Both the position numbers and the translations under genes were made by a program. The notes beneath the pieces were generated by a model. That model had not been told where the DNA came from and did no database searches. It worked only from the letters and a program-made list of their open reading frames with translations. Shown piece by piece: positions 55,523 through 64,000 of a stretch of DNA of 64,000 nucleotides; the stretch's first letter is position 1, and the number at the start of each line of letters is the position of its first letter. Source of the stretch: Pseudidiomarina salinarum (GTDB taxonomy: Bacteria; Pseudomonadota; Gammaproteobacteria; Enterobacterales; Alteromonadaceae); assembly GCF_000753715.1 (NCBI RefSeq), contig NZ_JPER01000003.1, positions 62,001-126,000 on the forward strand, in the 5' to 3' direction.

Positions 55523-57580
55523 ATGCCGCGCTCGCTATACAAAGTTTTCTTTTGTATAGCTTTTGCCGTGGCTGTAATACAGCTTAGTTCTGCAGTAATG
55601 GCCCAGGAGTTGCCTGCTGTCGATCCCGTGGTGGAATCCCGGCTTGATGAATTGCTTAACAACGCAGGTGGTGCCGAAGAAGTAGCCGCCGAACTGCAAA
55701 CCATCACCGACAACCTAACTGATACCACGCCGATAATGAGCCAGGTTCGCACCCTGACTTACCTGTCAATGTATAAGGCTTATGCCGGGAAAGTTGAAGA
55801 AGCCTATGCGATTCATTCCAGAGTGTCACGACTCGCTGACGCCTCTGGCATTCCCGATGCCATCGCTGAGGCCGCAGCGAACCACATTGAGCTTAAGCTG
55901 CTCGAGCGCAAGTTAACAGAGGCCTACACCCTGCTCAATGAAGCGATATTGCCTTTGCAGGATGCCACTTTGCCGCGGGTACGGTATTACATTCATAATC
56001 TGGTCGCGCGGGTATACAGCAATAAAAACCAATACGAACGGGCGCTGGAGCATTTAATACAGGCAGCTGACGCGGTTGACGAAACCGACGATTCCCGTAC
56101 GCATATCCGCCGTATTCATATTAAGTTGCGCATTGCTCAGCTGCAGACACAGCTTAAGAATTATGACGAAGCGATTCGCCATACCGATGAAGCCCTTGCG
56201 CTGGCAGAATCATTGCAGCTGACTGATATTTTTTACGGCGAAATCCTGCTGCAAAAAGCCATTACCGAAACTGACCGCGGCAATTATGACGACGCCTTAG
56301 CTGTTTATCAGCAACTGGAGAACTATTTCGCCGGCGATGAAGAAAATGGCGACCTCTATGGCATTGTGCTCAATAATATGGCGGATCTGGATATCCGCAC
56401 CGGCCGCTACAATGAAGCCGAAGAGCTTCTCAATCGGGCCCTGGCGCTGGCGCAGGAACATGAGGATCCGGTCAGTGCTGAACTGATCCAGTTTAACCTG
56501 GGGTTCGTTGATGTTCATCAGGGTGAGCACGAACAAGGGCTGAGCACCATGAAGACGGCCGTGGATCGCTTCCGTGATACCTGGATCGACTCAGAGTTTG
56601 AAGGTGTGCTCGGTGAATATGCGGAAGCACTCGGGATGGCAGGACAATACCAGCAGCAGGCGCGAATTCTGCTGGAACAACGGGACCTACGCGACAAGGT
56701 GTTCAGCCTGGAACTACAAAAAAACCTGACCGAGCTGCAAAGCCTGTATGACAACAAAGACAAAGCGCAGCAAATCAAGTTGTTGCAGCAGCAGAATGAT
56801 CTTAAACAACAGTTGCTGAAAAACGAAGAACAACGCCAGTTGATTCTGACGCTGTTGGTCATCCTCGCGGCCATCGCCGGGGTACTGGTTTATTTCTTGT
56901 ACCGTGCTGCGCGTAAGTCGAACCTGAAGCTCAAAGATGCTAACGCCAGGCTCGCCGATCAGTCCATTCGCGACCCGCTAACCGGTTTATTAAACCGCCG
57001 GGCGATTCAGCAGGAACTGGAGCGGCAGAAGAAAGAGGCAAGGCAAACCAAGCGCGAAGATGCGATGATTCTGCTGGATGTCGACTATTTCAAACGCATA
57101 AATGATCATTACGGCCATACCGCTGGCGATGCCGTGCTCATGGAGATTTCACGCCGGCTGGTGGAGGTCTCGCGCGACTCCGATAAAGTGGTGCGTTGGG
57201 GCGGCGAAGAATTCCTCATCTACCTGTCGGACGCTGAACACGACGCCATGCCGCGCTTAACCCAGCGTGTGCTTGATGTGATTGGCAGCCAGCCAGTGTC
57301 TCATGACGGGCACACCATCCCTATTACCGCCACTGCGGGCTTCATCAGCTTCCCCTTCGCCGATCTTGATAACAACGAAATGGACTGGGAGGAAACCCTC
57401 CAGCTGGCCGATATGGCGCTCTATGCTGGTAAAGTCTACGGCCGGAACCAGGCCTGGGGCGTCATGGAGCTGAACGAGCCCTTTGAAAAAGCCCGCAAGC
57501 GCCTCGAAACCGACTTACCCGGTGCCATCAGCGAGAACATCATTTCTGTCACCGTGATTCATGGTCCGGCTCAAGAATAA
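55523..57580 (+). CDS. TPR-GGDEF membrane diguanylate cyclase
   Basis: 685 residues. Signal peptide (cleavage near VMA), a periplasmic TPR-rich region (about 40-390), a coiled coil, one membrane helix (about 435-460) and a C-terminal GGDEF domain. The active site GGEEF and the inhibitory RxxD site (RDSD, five residues before) are both intact, so it should make c-di-GMP and be product-inhibited. The start at 55523 has CGGAG 6 bp upstream; GTG 55502 is rejected. Confidence 0.93.
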   Translation: MPRSLYKVFFCIAFAVAVIQLSSAVMAQELPAVDPVVESRLDELLNNAGGAEEVAAELQTITDNLTDTTPIMSQVRTLTYLSMYKAYAGKVEEAYAIHSRVSRLADASGIPDAIAEAAANHIELKLLERKLTEAYTLLNEAILPLQDATLPRVRYYIHNLVARVYSNKNQYERALEHLIQAADAVDETDDSRTHIRRIHIKLRIAQLQTQLKNYDEAIRHTDEALALAESLQLTDIFYGEILLQKAITETDRGNYDDALAVYQQLENYFAGDEENGDLYGIVLNNMADLDIRTGRYNEAEELLNRALALAQEHEDPVSAELIQFNLGFVDVHQGEHEQGLSTMKTAVDRFRDTWIDSEFEGVLGEYAEALGMAGQYQQQARILLEQRDLRDKVFSLELQKNLTELQSLYDNKDKAQQIKLLQQQNDLKQQLLKNEEQRQLILTLLVILAAIAGVLVYFLYRAARKSNLKLKDANARLADQSIRDPLTGLLNRRAIQQELERQKKEARQTKREDAMILLDVDYFKRINDHYGHTAGDAVLMEISRRLVEVSRDSDKVVRWGGEEFLIYLSDAEHDAMPRLTQRVLDVIGSQPVSHDGHTIPITATAGFISFPFADLDNNEMDWEETLQLADMALYAGKVYGRNQAWGVMELNEPFEKARKRLETDLPGAISENIISVTVIHGPAQE

Positions 57581-57591
57581 GCGCCCCGAAT

Positions 57592-57620
57592 AAAAAAAGC
57601 CCGCGTTGTTAGCGCGGGCT
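57592..57620 (-). terminator. Intrinsic terminator of the prolyl oligopeptidase gene
   Basis: AGCCCGC (57598-57604) pairs with GCGGGCT (57614-57620); read on the minus strand it is followed by a run of seven T. Confidence 0.85.
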
Positions 57621-57651
57621 CTACTATCTGAAGCATTCAATGCCGACTGGA

Positions 57652-59802
57652 TTATTCCAGTTCAGACAACGCACTGATACCCATGTTGTACAGAGTAAAG
57701 CTATGGATATCTGCCCACTGCTCGATGGTTTTAGATACCGGGGTACCCGCACCATGGCCGGCATTGGTTTCAATGCGGATAAGTTGTGGATACGGCCCGT
57801 TGTCGTTGGCCTGTAGTTCAGCAGCAAACTTGAATGAATGCGCCGGTACCACGCGATCATCATGGTCGCCGGTGGTGATCAGGGTGGCCGGGTAACGCAC
57901 GCCCTGCTCCACATTATGCACCGGTGAATAACCATACAGATACTCAAACATCTCCGGGCTGTCTTCGGCGGTGCCGTAGTCATAAGCCCAGCCGGCTCCT
58001 GATGTGAAGGTATGGTAGCGCAGCATATCCAGTACCCCTACTGCAGGTAATGCAACCTGCATCAGATCCGGACGCTGAGTCATGACCGCACCAACCAGCA
58101 AGCCACCGTTTGAGCCACCCCGGACTGCCAGTTTGTTGCTCGATGTGTAGTTTTCCTGGATCAGGTACTCACCCGCAGCGATGAAATCATCAAACACGTT
58201 TTGTTTATTAAACTGGGTACCCTGAATGTGCCAGTCTTTACCATATTCACCGCCACCACGCAGGTTCGGCACCGCATAGACGCCACCGAGTTCCAGCCAT
58301 ACCGCATTGGCAACGCTGAACGACGGGGTCAGGCTGACATTAAAGCCGCCGTAACCATAGAGCATAGTCGGATTGGTACCATCCAGCTCCAGGCCCTTTT
58401 TATGGGTAATAATCATGGGCACTTTAGTGCCGTCTTTAGAGGTGTAGAACACCTGCTTCGACTCATAATTATCACTGTTAAAGTCAGCCTGTGATTTCTC
58501 GTAAACCACTGAGTCGCCTGATTCCGGATCAAACTCGTAGATGGTTGACGGGGTATTGTAGTTCGTGAAGGTGTAATAGACTTCTTCATCATCACGATCA
58601 CCGCGGAAACCGCCAACACTACCAACCCCCGGTAGCTCAACGGTACGAATTAATTCGCCGTCATAGCCGTACTGCTGAACCTGGGCGATAGCATCAACCA
58701 TGTACTCGGCAAAAATGTAGCCGGCACTGGTTGAAGGGCTCAGCACATTTTCAGTTTCGGCGATAAAATCCTGCCAGTTCGCTGGTTGCGGGTTACTCGC
58801 ATCCACCGTTACCACGCGCTTGTTCGGCGCATCCAGGTTGGTCACCAGATATAAGGTACTGTCCTGGTTATCAAGCAGGTAGGTATCTGAATCGGTATGA
58901 TCCAGAATAGTTACCATGGCGCTGCCTGGCTCAGATAAATCTTTCAGAAAGAGTTTGTTGCCTGAGGTTGATACCGCCGCAGAAATCAGCAGATAACGAT
59001 CGTCTTCAGTCACTGAACCACTTACATAGCGATGCTTCTGTGCTTCAGTGCCACCAAATACTACTTCGTCTTCTGACTGTGGCGTGCCCAGCTTGTGATA
59101 GTAGAGTTTGTGCTGGTCGGTTTTCGCCGACAGCTCACTACCTTCGGGCTTGTCATAGCTTGAATAATAAAAGCCTTCGTTGCCATACCAGGAAATGCCA
59201 CTGAACTTGACATCATCCAGCTCTGATTCCAGCTGCTCTTTGGTTTCAGCGTCAATCACGATAATTTTGCGCCAGTCGCTGCCACCTTCAGAAATCGCAT
59301 AAGCGGCCAGTGAGCCGTCTTTAGAAAAGCTTAAGCTCGCCAGCGACGTGGTGCCGTCTTCACTGAAGGTATTGGGATCAAGAAATACTTCGGTGTTGCC
59401 CTCAGCATCAGTGCGGTATACCACGTACTGGTTCTGCAGCCCGTCATTCTTATAAAAGTAGGTGTATTCACCCTCAGTAAAGGGCGCGCTGATTTTCTCG
59501 TAGTTCCAGAGTTCGGTCAGACGCTCCCGGATATCATCACGGTAGGGGATCTTCTCGAGGTACTCAAAGGTCACTTCGTTTTGTGCTTCAACCCAGGCTT
59601 CAGTTTCCGGGCTGCGATCGTCTTCCAGCCAACGATACGGGTCGCTCACTACGGTACCAAAATAAGTATCACTGACATTGCCCCGATAGGTCACCGGATA
59701 AGTGACCTCCGCATCGACGGCGGTCTCTTTTTCTTTGTCCTGCTGCTGTGGTGAACAGGCCGCTAACAGCGCCGCGCCAACCATAACGGTAAGGTATTTC
59801 AT
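57652..59802 (-). CDS. Prolyl oligopeptidase (S9A) lipoprotein
   Basis: 716 residues: lipobox LLAAC (Cys about 16), N-terminal segment with [13 protein letters not shown] (typical POP), propeller, and hydrolase domain with Ser in [12 protein letters not shown], Asp in TGDHDDRV and His in NAGHGAG. Cleaves short peptides after proline. The ATG at 59802 has TGGAG 8 bp upstream; GTG 59811 is rejected. Confidence 0.95.
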   Translation of the reverse strand: MKYLTVMVGAALLAACSPQQQDKEKETAVDAEVTYPVTYRGNVSDTYFGTVVSDPYRWLEDDRSPETEAWVEAQNEVTFEYLEKIPYRDDIRERLTELWNYEKISAPFTEGEYTYFYKNDGLQNQYVVYRTDAEGNTEVFLDPNTFSEDGTTSLASLSFSKDGSLAAYAISEGGSDWRKIIVIDAETKEQLESELDDVKFSGISWYGNEGFYYSSYDKPEGSELSAKTDQHKLYYHKLGTPQSEDEVVFGGTEAQKHRYVSGSVTEDDRYLLISAAVSTSGNKLFLKDLSEPGSAMVTILDHTDSDTYLLDNQDSTLYLVTNLDAPNKRVVTVDASNPQPANWQDFIAETENVLSPSTSAGYIFAEYMVDAIAQVQQYGYDGELIRTVELPGVGSVGGFRGDRDDEEVYYTFTNYNTPSTIYEFDPESGDSVVYEKSQADFNSDNYESKQVFYTSKDGTKVPMIITHKKGLELDGTNPTMLYGYGGFNVSLTPSFSVANAVWLELGGVYAVPNLRGGGEYGKDWHIQGTQFNKQNVFDDFIAAGEYLIQENYTSSNKLAVRGGSNGGLLVGAVMTQRPDLMQVALPAVGVLDMLRYHTFTSGAGWAYDYGTAEDSPEMFEYLYGYSPVHNVEQGVRYPATLITTGDHDDRVVPAHSFKFAAELQANDNGPYPQLIRIETNAGHGAGTPVSKTIEQWADIHSFTLYNMGISALSELE

Positions 59803-59846
59803 TCTGTGCACTCCATAAGCTGATAATTACTGTTGCTCACTATACA

Positions 59847-60407
59847 TTAACTCAATGCCGGGTGGGTATTGGCAAACCACGGCTGGTTGTTTAACGATGC
59901 TAAAAATTGCTGTAATGCCGGCCACTGGTGAATATCCAGGCGCTGACGAAACTGTGCCCAACTCAGATAGCAGGCCAACCGCAGCTGACCATCAGTATAG
60001 GGACCTTCTGACGGCAATTCGCGCTGGTTTAAATCCGCCAGAATACTTTCGATACGATCGCGCTGACGCTGTAAGTAAGGGCTTTGCTCTGGCGCCAGCC
60101 CATCGCGCTCCAGTAGAAAAAGGTTAATTTCCGTATCCATGGCGGTACTGACCATGCAGAAGAGATCAAAATCGGCCGGATCCTCACAAAAGGGTTGCTC
60201 GGCCAGGCTTCGCAGGTAACGGATGATCGCCGCAGAATCATGCAATTTCACCCCATCATGTTCGAAATAGGGAACACGCTTGGTTGGGCTTTGACTGGCG
60301 CTGGCGGAAAAATCGACTGGAATGAGCTGGTGATCCTGCCGGTTCATTTCCAGCACGATCCGACAATGGCGCACGTAAGGCGAGGTATAACTGCCAAATA
60401 ACTTCAT
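59847..60407 (-). CDS. Glutathione S-transferase family protein
   Basis: 186 residues: N-terminal thioredoxin-like half (KLFGSYTSPYVRHCRIVLE, with the Ser/Tyr region near residues 6-10; VPYFEHDGVKLHDSAAIIRYL for glutathione binding) and a helical C-terminal half. Subclass and substrate not determined. Confidence 0.9.
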   Translation of the reverse strand: MKLFGSYTSPYVRHCRIVLEMNRQDHQLIPVDFSASASQSPTKRVPYFEHDGVKLHDSAAIIRYLRSLAEQPFCEDPADFDLFCMVSTAMDTEINLFLLERDGLAPEQSPYLQRQRDRIESILADLNQRELPSEGPYTDGQLRLACYLSWAQFRQRLDIHQWPALQQFLASLNNQPWFANTHPALS

Positions 60408-60461
60408 ACTGAGTCCTGAAAAACGTTAAGCTATAGATATGTTGTACAAGAGATTAGCATA

Positions 60462-61082
60462 ATGAAAAAAGCGCTTCAGTATTTACTCAAAGGCCTGGCC
60501 GTTTTATTACCTATCGCCTTAACGGTGGCTCTGGTGCACTGGCTGCTGGTAACCGTCGAGGCCTGGCTACGTCCGTTATGGATCAGTCTCATTGGTGAGA
60601 ATTATTATCTGCCAGGGCTCGCCTTTATCAGCTTTCTTGGCATCGCCATCTTTGTCGGCTTCAGTACCCGCTGGCAAATTGTGAATAAGTTCTGGGCGTT
60701 GCCTGGCAAAATAATCGAGCGCATGCCGGTACTGAGCAACCTCTACGGCACCCTCACCGAAGCAGTGGATCTGATGTCGGGCAAAAGTTTTGCTGATGAA
60801 TCCGTGGTGCTGGTGACCCTGGCGGGCGGTGACGTGCGCCTGATAGGCATTATTACCAAACGCAGTGGTGTCGATGGCGACCGGCTCTCGGCGCTGCTCG
60901 ACGAAGACCATGTCGCAGTATTACTGCCGATGAGTTACAACGTTGGTGGCTACACCATTATCGTGCCACGCAGCTGTATTAAACCACTGAATATGTCCCC
61001 GGCCGATGCCATGCAGCTGACTATCAGTGCCGGCCTGGGCAAGAATAAAGCAATCCCCAAAAATGATAGCAAGGACTCATAA
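60462..61082 (+). CDS. DUF502 family membrane protein
   Basis: 206 residues with two membrane helices (about 8-30 and 50-72), KIIERMPVLSNLYGT, and a C-terminal domain ending in PMSYNVGGYTIIVPRSCI; all typical of DUF502. Function unknown. Confidence 0.9.
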   Translation: MKKALQYLLKGLAVLLPIALTVALVHWLLVTVEAWLRPLWISLIGENYYLPGLAFISFLGIAIFVGFSTRWQIVNKFWALPGKIIERMPVLSNLYGTLTEAVDLMSGKSFADESVVLVTLAGGDVRLIGIITKRSGVDGDRLSALLDEDHVAVLLPMSYNVGGYTIIVPRSCIKPLNMSPADAMQLTISAGLGKNKAIPKNDSKDS

Positions 61083-61086
61083 CAGC

Positions 61087-61749
61087 ATGCCCTATTTGCC
61101 CTGTGTTGAAATTGAGCCGGACCAGCCGGCAAACCGTGCCATTATCTGGTTACATGGCCTTGGTGCTGACGGTAACGATTTTGCCCCACTGGTACCCCAC
61201 CTGCGCTTACCAGAATCGGTACAGGTGCGGTTTATCTTTCCCCACGCGCCGAAAATTCCGGTAACCATTAACGGTGGCATGGTGATGCCGGCCTGGTACG
61301 ACATCACGGATATGACCATTGATCGTAAGGTAGACACTGCTCAGCTGCGTGCCTCAGCAGACAGCGTAGCGGATTTGATTGCGCGCGAAAATGAGCGTGG
61401 GATACCCAGTGAGCACATCGTGATAGCAGGTTTTTCACAAGGCGGCGCGGTTGCTTACGAGGCGGCGCTGTCCCATTCCGAGCGGCTGGCGGGGCTACTG
61501 GTGTTATCCAGTTATCTGGCAACGGCACCTTCTATTGAGCTGCATCCGGCAAACCAGGATTTACCGGTAATGATTCAACATGGCCGACAGGATCCTATAG
61601 TCGCTGAGCGGCTTGGGCAACAGGCTAAGTCCTGGATGATGGATCACGGCTACAAGGTGGATTATCAGGCGTTTGATATGGAGCACCAGGTTTGCCCTGA
61701 GCAGATTCAGGAAATCAGTAACTGGCTAACCAAGGTACTGGCGACTTAG
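61087..61749 (+). CDS. Carboxylesterase/phospholipase (alpha/beta hydrolase)
   Basis: 220 residues. HGLGADGNDFAPLVPHL forms the oxyanion region; catalytic Ser in GFSQGG, Asp in HGRQDPIV and His in MEHQVCPEQ. This is the short EstB/YpfH-type esterase. The ATG at 61087 follows the DUF502 stop by 4 bp, so the two are cotranscribed. Its end overlaps purK's end by 3 bases. Confidence 0.92.
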   Translation: MPYLPCVEIEPDQPANRAIIWLHGLGADGNDFAPLVPHLRLPESVQVRFIFPHAPKIPVTINGGMVMPAWYDITDMTIDRKVDTAQLRASADSVADLIARENERGIPSEHIVIAGFSQGGAVAYEAALSHSERLAGLLVLSSYLATAPSIELHPANQDLPVMIQHGRQDPIVAERLGQQAKSWMMDHGYKVDYQAFDMEHQVCPEQIQEISNWLTKVLAT

Positions 61750-62834
61750 TTCGCCAGCACCTGCAGCTTATCAGCCCACTGATCAACCCAGCGTAAAGCG
61801 CTGTTGCGATCACTGACACGTACATTCACGTGGCCGACTTTGCGCCCCGGACGGGCATCTTTATTGTACCAGTGGCAATGGGTGTCACTGTGGTGCCATA
61901 AGCCGACCGGGATCTTTTCCGCGCCAATGACATTAATCATTAAGGTGGGTTCGAGGCGCAGTTCCGGTAGCGTCATACCTGTCAACGCACGAATATGCAG
62001 GTCGAACTGGCTGCAGTTGGCGCCCGTCATAGTCCAGTGGCCCGAATTATGTACCCGCGGCGCAATTTCATTGATCAGTAAGCGGGCATCAGCACCCTCA
62101 CCGACCACGAAAAACTCAATCGCCAGCACGCCAATGTAATTCAGCGCATCCGTCAGACGTCTGAAGCAGGTTTCTGCGCGGCGTTGTAACGCTTCCGGGA
62201 CGCTGTCGATCGCGCCCAGGCTATAACTCAGAATACCACGCTGGTGAACGTTGGTGATTAACGGGTAGCAGCAGACGCTGCCATCCTTACCACGCGCGCC
62301 GACCAGCGACACCTCGCGCTCAAACGGGATCAATTGCTCAGCGATACCGGACTGTACACCAGCCTCGGTAGCGAGCGCCGCGGCGTCATCGCCTGATTTA
62401 AAACGCCATTGCCCTTTACCGTCATAGCCGCCGCGGGCCGTCTTAAGTACCAACGGATAATCGCTTTGCTCAAGCAAACGCTGCAGTTCAGTTTCGGTGT
62501 GGTAGCTTTTCCAGGGTGCCGTTGGCAACTGGCAGTCATCAAAGAGTTTCTTTTCCGCGCGGCGGTCGGTCAGGCTTTTAATGCGCGCCGGATCCATCAG
62601 GAATTTGTCATGGGCGGCGGCAATAATATCAGCGGGGATATCTTCATGTTCCCAGCTCACGGCATCGGCCCAGGCGATGGCATCCGTCAGACTCATTTGC
62701 AGGTCAACCTGCGCGGATAAGGGTTTTACTTTTTCGGTGCGGGTACTGTACAGCAGACACTCGTGCCCATGGCTTATTGCGCTGCCGCCAAGCATCTGGC
62801 CGAGCTGACCATCACCGATAAAGAGTAACTTCAT
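61746..62834 (-). CDS. purK: 5-(carboxyamino)imidazole ribonucleotide synthase PurK
   Basis: 362 residues, ATP-grasp enzyme that carboxylates AIR to N5-CAIR in purine synthesis. [13 protein letters not shown] at the start, [13 protein letters not shown] and [16 protein letters not shown] are diagnostic. Overlaps the purE stop (ATGA). Confidence 0.97.
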   Translation of the reverse strand: MKLLFIGDGQLGQMLGGSAISHGHECLLYSTRTEKVKPLSAQVDLQMSLTDAIAWADAVSWEHEDIPADIIAAAHDKFLMDPARIKSLTDRRAEKKLFDDCQLPTAPWKSYHTETELQRLLEQSDYPLVLKTARGGYDGKGQWRFKSGDDAAALATEAGVQSGIAEQLIPFEREVSLVGARGKDGSVCCYPLITNVHQRGILSYSLGAIDSVPEALQRRAETCFRRLTDALNYIGVLAIEFFVVGEGADARLLINEIAPRVHNSGHWTMTGANCSQFDLHIRALTGMTLPELRLEPTLMINVIGAEKIPVGLWHHSDTHCHWYNKDARPGRKVGHVNVRVSDRNSALRWVDQWADKLQVLAN

Positions 62835-63322
62835 TCCGGCAGCTCCAGCTTGGCTCCGCTCATCACTTTTTCGCGCTGTTGAGCGCGGAACCGCTGCACC
62901 CGGTCACGCACAGACTTGTCGCTGACGCCAATAATCTGCGCCGCCAACAGACCAGCATTCGCTGCGCCAGCCGGCCCTACCGCCAGGGTACCGACAGCGA
63001 CGCCTTTTGGCATCTGCACAATTGAGAGCAGGCTATCCAGGCCTTTTAACTGTTTCCCCGGCACGGGTACGCCCAATACCGGAATAGCGGTAAAAGCTGC
63101 CAGCATCCCGGGTAAATGCGCAGCGCCACCAGCGCCGGCAATGACCACGGGCACATCGTCCTGCTCAGCCTGCTGCATAGTCGTCTGCAGCAAGTCGGGC
63201 GTACGGTGCGCAGACACCACTTCGGCGCGCCATTCAACGCCAAGATCTTTGAGCATTTGCGCTGCATGTTGCATTACGGGCCAGTCGGATTGCGAGCCCA
63301 TCAGAATAAGTACAGGTGCCAT
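62831..63322 (-). CDS. purE: N5-carboxyaminoimidazole ribonucleotide mutase PurE
   Basis: 163 residues, converts N5-CAIR to [22 protein letters not shown] and [10 protein letters not shown] are class I PurE motifs. First gene of the purEK operon, with an AAGGAGCACC ribosome site before the ATG. Confidence 0.97.
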   Translation of the reverse strand: MAPVLILMGSQSDWPVMQHAAQMLKDLGVEWRAEVVSAHRTPDLLQTTMQQAEQDDVPVVIAGAGGAAHLPGMLAAFTAIPVLGVPVPGKQLKGLDSLLSIVQMPKGVAVGTLAVGPAGAANAGLLAAQIIGVSDKSVRDRVQRFRAQQREKVMSGAKLELPE

Positions 63323-63379
63323 GAGGTGCTCCTTTTGGAAAGGTGCGAATTGTAGCCAGCCTCGCGAGCGGGTGCAAAT

Positions 63380-64000
63380 TTATTGCGCAATCTTCAGCCG
63401 GTTGCGGCCCTGAGTCTTGGCCTTGCCCATAGCCGCATCGGCGGCTTCCAGCACCTCATCCCAGCTCTGCCCCGGCTTATGCTGAGCTACGCCCGCACTA
63501 GCGGTAACTGTAGTCATCATGGTTTTTACTGAAAAAGGTTCATGACGAATGCGGTTCAGCACTTCACTGCCGATCTCAGCAGCTTCATTCAGGGAAGTGC
63601 CCGCTAACAGCACGGTAAATTCAGCGCCCCGGCTGCGAACAATTATTGCCTTGTCACCTACGGTTTGCCGAATACGGCTAACCGTCTCCTGCAGCACCCG
63701 GTCGCCGAACATATAGCCGTACTTGTCGTTTACCGACTGAAAGGAATCAAGGTCAAGCACCATCACCGATAGCGGCTGTTTGCGGCGGATAGCCTTGGTT
63801 ATTGCTTGCTGCAGCAGGTCGGCAAGATGATCACGGTTATAGCAACCGGTCAGGGTGTCCGTCGCGGTGGCTTGATCCAGGTTGCGCTGCAGGCGCGCCA
63901 TTAATATCAGAAAAACTGCTCCGACTCCGATCAGCACCAACATAGATAAAGCGATACGCCAGGCGTAATCGAACGGTAGAAACCAATATGTGACCGCGGC
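63380..64000 (-). CDS. Membrane protein with degenerate GGDEF domain, 5' end outside window
   Basis: The frame stays open to base 64000, so the N-terminus is missing. Visible are one membrane helix (MLVLIGVGAVFLILMARLQ) and a C-terminal GGDEF-family domain (DTLTGCYNRDHL, LDLDSFQSVNDKYGY). The signature loop reads RGAEF instead of GGDEF, so cyclase activity is doubtful; no RxxD inhibitory site is apparent. It may be a c-di-GMP/GTP-binding receptor or a pseudo-cyclase. Confidence 0.88.
   Translation of the reverse strand, partial: AAVTYWFLPFDYAWRIALSMLVLIGVGAVFLILMARLQRNLDQATATDTLTGCYNRDHLADLLQQAITKAIRRKQPLSVMVLDLDSFQSVNDKYGYMFGDRVLQETVSRIRQTVGDKAIIVRSRGAEFTVLLAGTSLNEAAEIGSEVLNRIRHEPFSVKTMMTTVTASAGVAQHKPGQSWDEVLEAADAAMGKAKTQGRNRLKIAQ

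Noticed and set aside
1-64000. CRISPR arrays, rRNA and tRNA genes
   Set aside because: Looked for regular spaced repeats and cloverleaf/CCA-type ends by eye; none found, though a tRNA could be missed without a scan.

Overview
The window looks like chromosome of a marine gammaproteobacterium, most plausibly Alteromonadales (an Idiomarina/Pseudidiomarina-type organism). This is inferred from the mix of genes (ybiT-type ABC-F, yeiH, DUF748, DUF502, several S9 oligopeptidase lipoproteins, CadC-like and GGDEF/EAL regulators, a full aryl polyene locus) and has not been tested by any search. No rRNA, tRNA or CRISPR array was recognised.

Left flank (1-21300) is ordinary, relatively GC-rich chromosome: a partial DUF6671 protein, threonylcarbamoyl-AMP synthase, dps, a DUF748 protein and katG (an oxidative-stress neighbourhood). 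Next is a divergent metal unit: a ZntR/CadR-type MerR regulator facing a short CDF transporter, a DsbB and a DsbA-like thioredoxin, with a textbook 19-bp-spacer MerR promoter between them. Then come OMPLA phospholipase, an XRE regulator with a membrane partner, parvulin, small membrane proteins, an ETHE1-like persulfide dioxygenase opposite a cytochrome c'-like protein, cytochrome b561, a PadR/permease-prefix pair with a clear operator, an SDR and a dimeric dUTPase.

Centre (21386-40775) is a lower-GC island. Its core is a 19-gene, tightly overlapping minus-strand aryl polyene (APE) operon (37802 down to 21609): a chain-length-factor-like KS, two acyltransferases, two ACPs, AMP ligase, two dehydratases, a ketoreductase, two active ketosynthases, thioesterase, and export parts (LolA-like, MMPL, DUF3261 lipoprotein). 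It also carries an aromatic amino acid ammonia-lyase and a flavoprotein bearing three motifs of flavin-dependent halogenases. The operon has a consensus-like promoter with a 15-bp palindrome in its spacer. Outside it lie two lipoproteins, a decayed tyrosine integrase (38760-39266) and a decayed IS3-family orfA (40463-40775). The IS end sequence recurs in the same orientation at 21386, just beyond the other end of the operon, so the locus looks like an old, immobilised acquisition.

Right flank (41087-64000) returns to higher GC: a CadC-like TPR regulator, an RND efflux operon that includes an amidohydrolase, a 4'-phosphopantetheinyl transferase (the obvious candidate to activate the APE carrier proteins), ybiT, an EAL phosphodiesterase, yeiH, a YebC-family protein, two S9 prolyl oligopeptidase lipoproteins around a TPR-GGDEF diguanylate cyclase, a GST, DUF502, a carboxylesterase, purK/purE, and a partial protein with a degenerate GGDEF domain running off the end.
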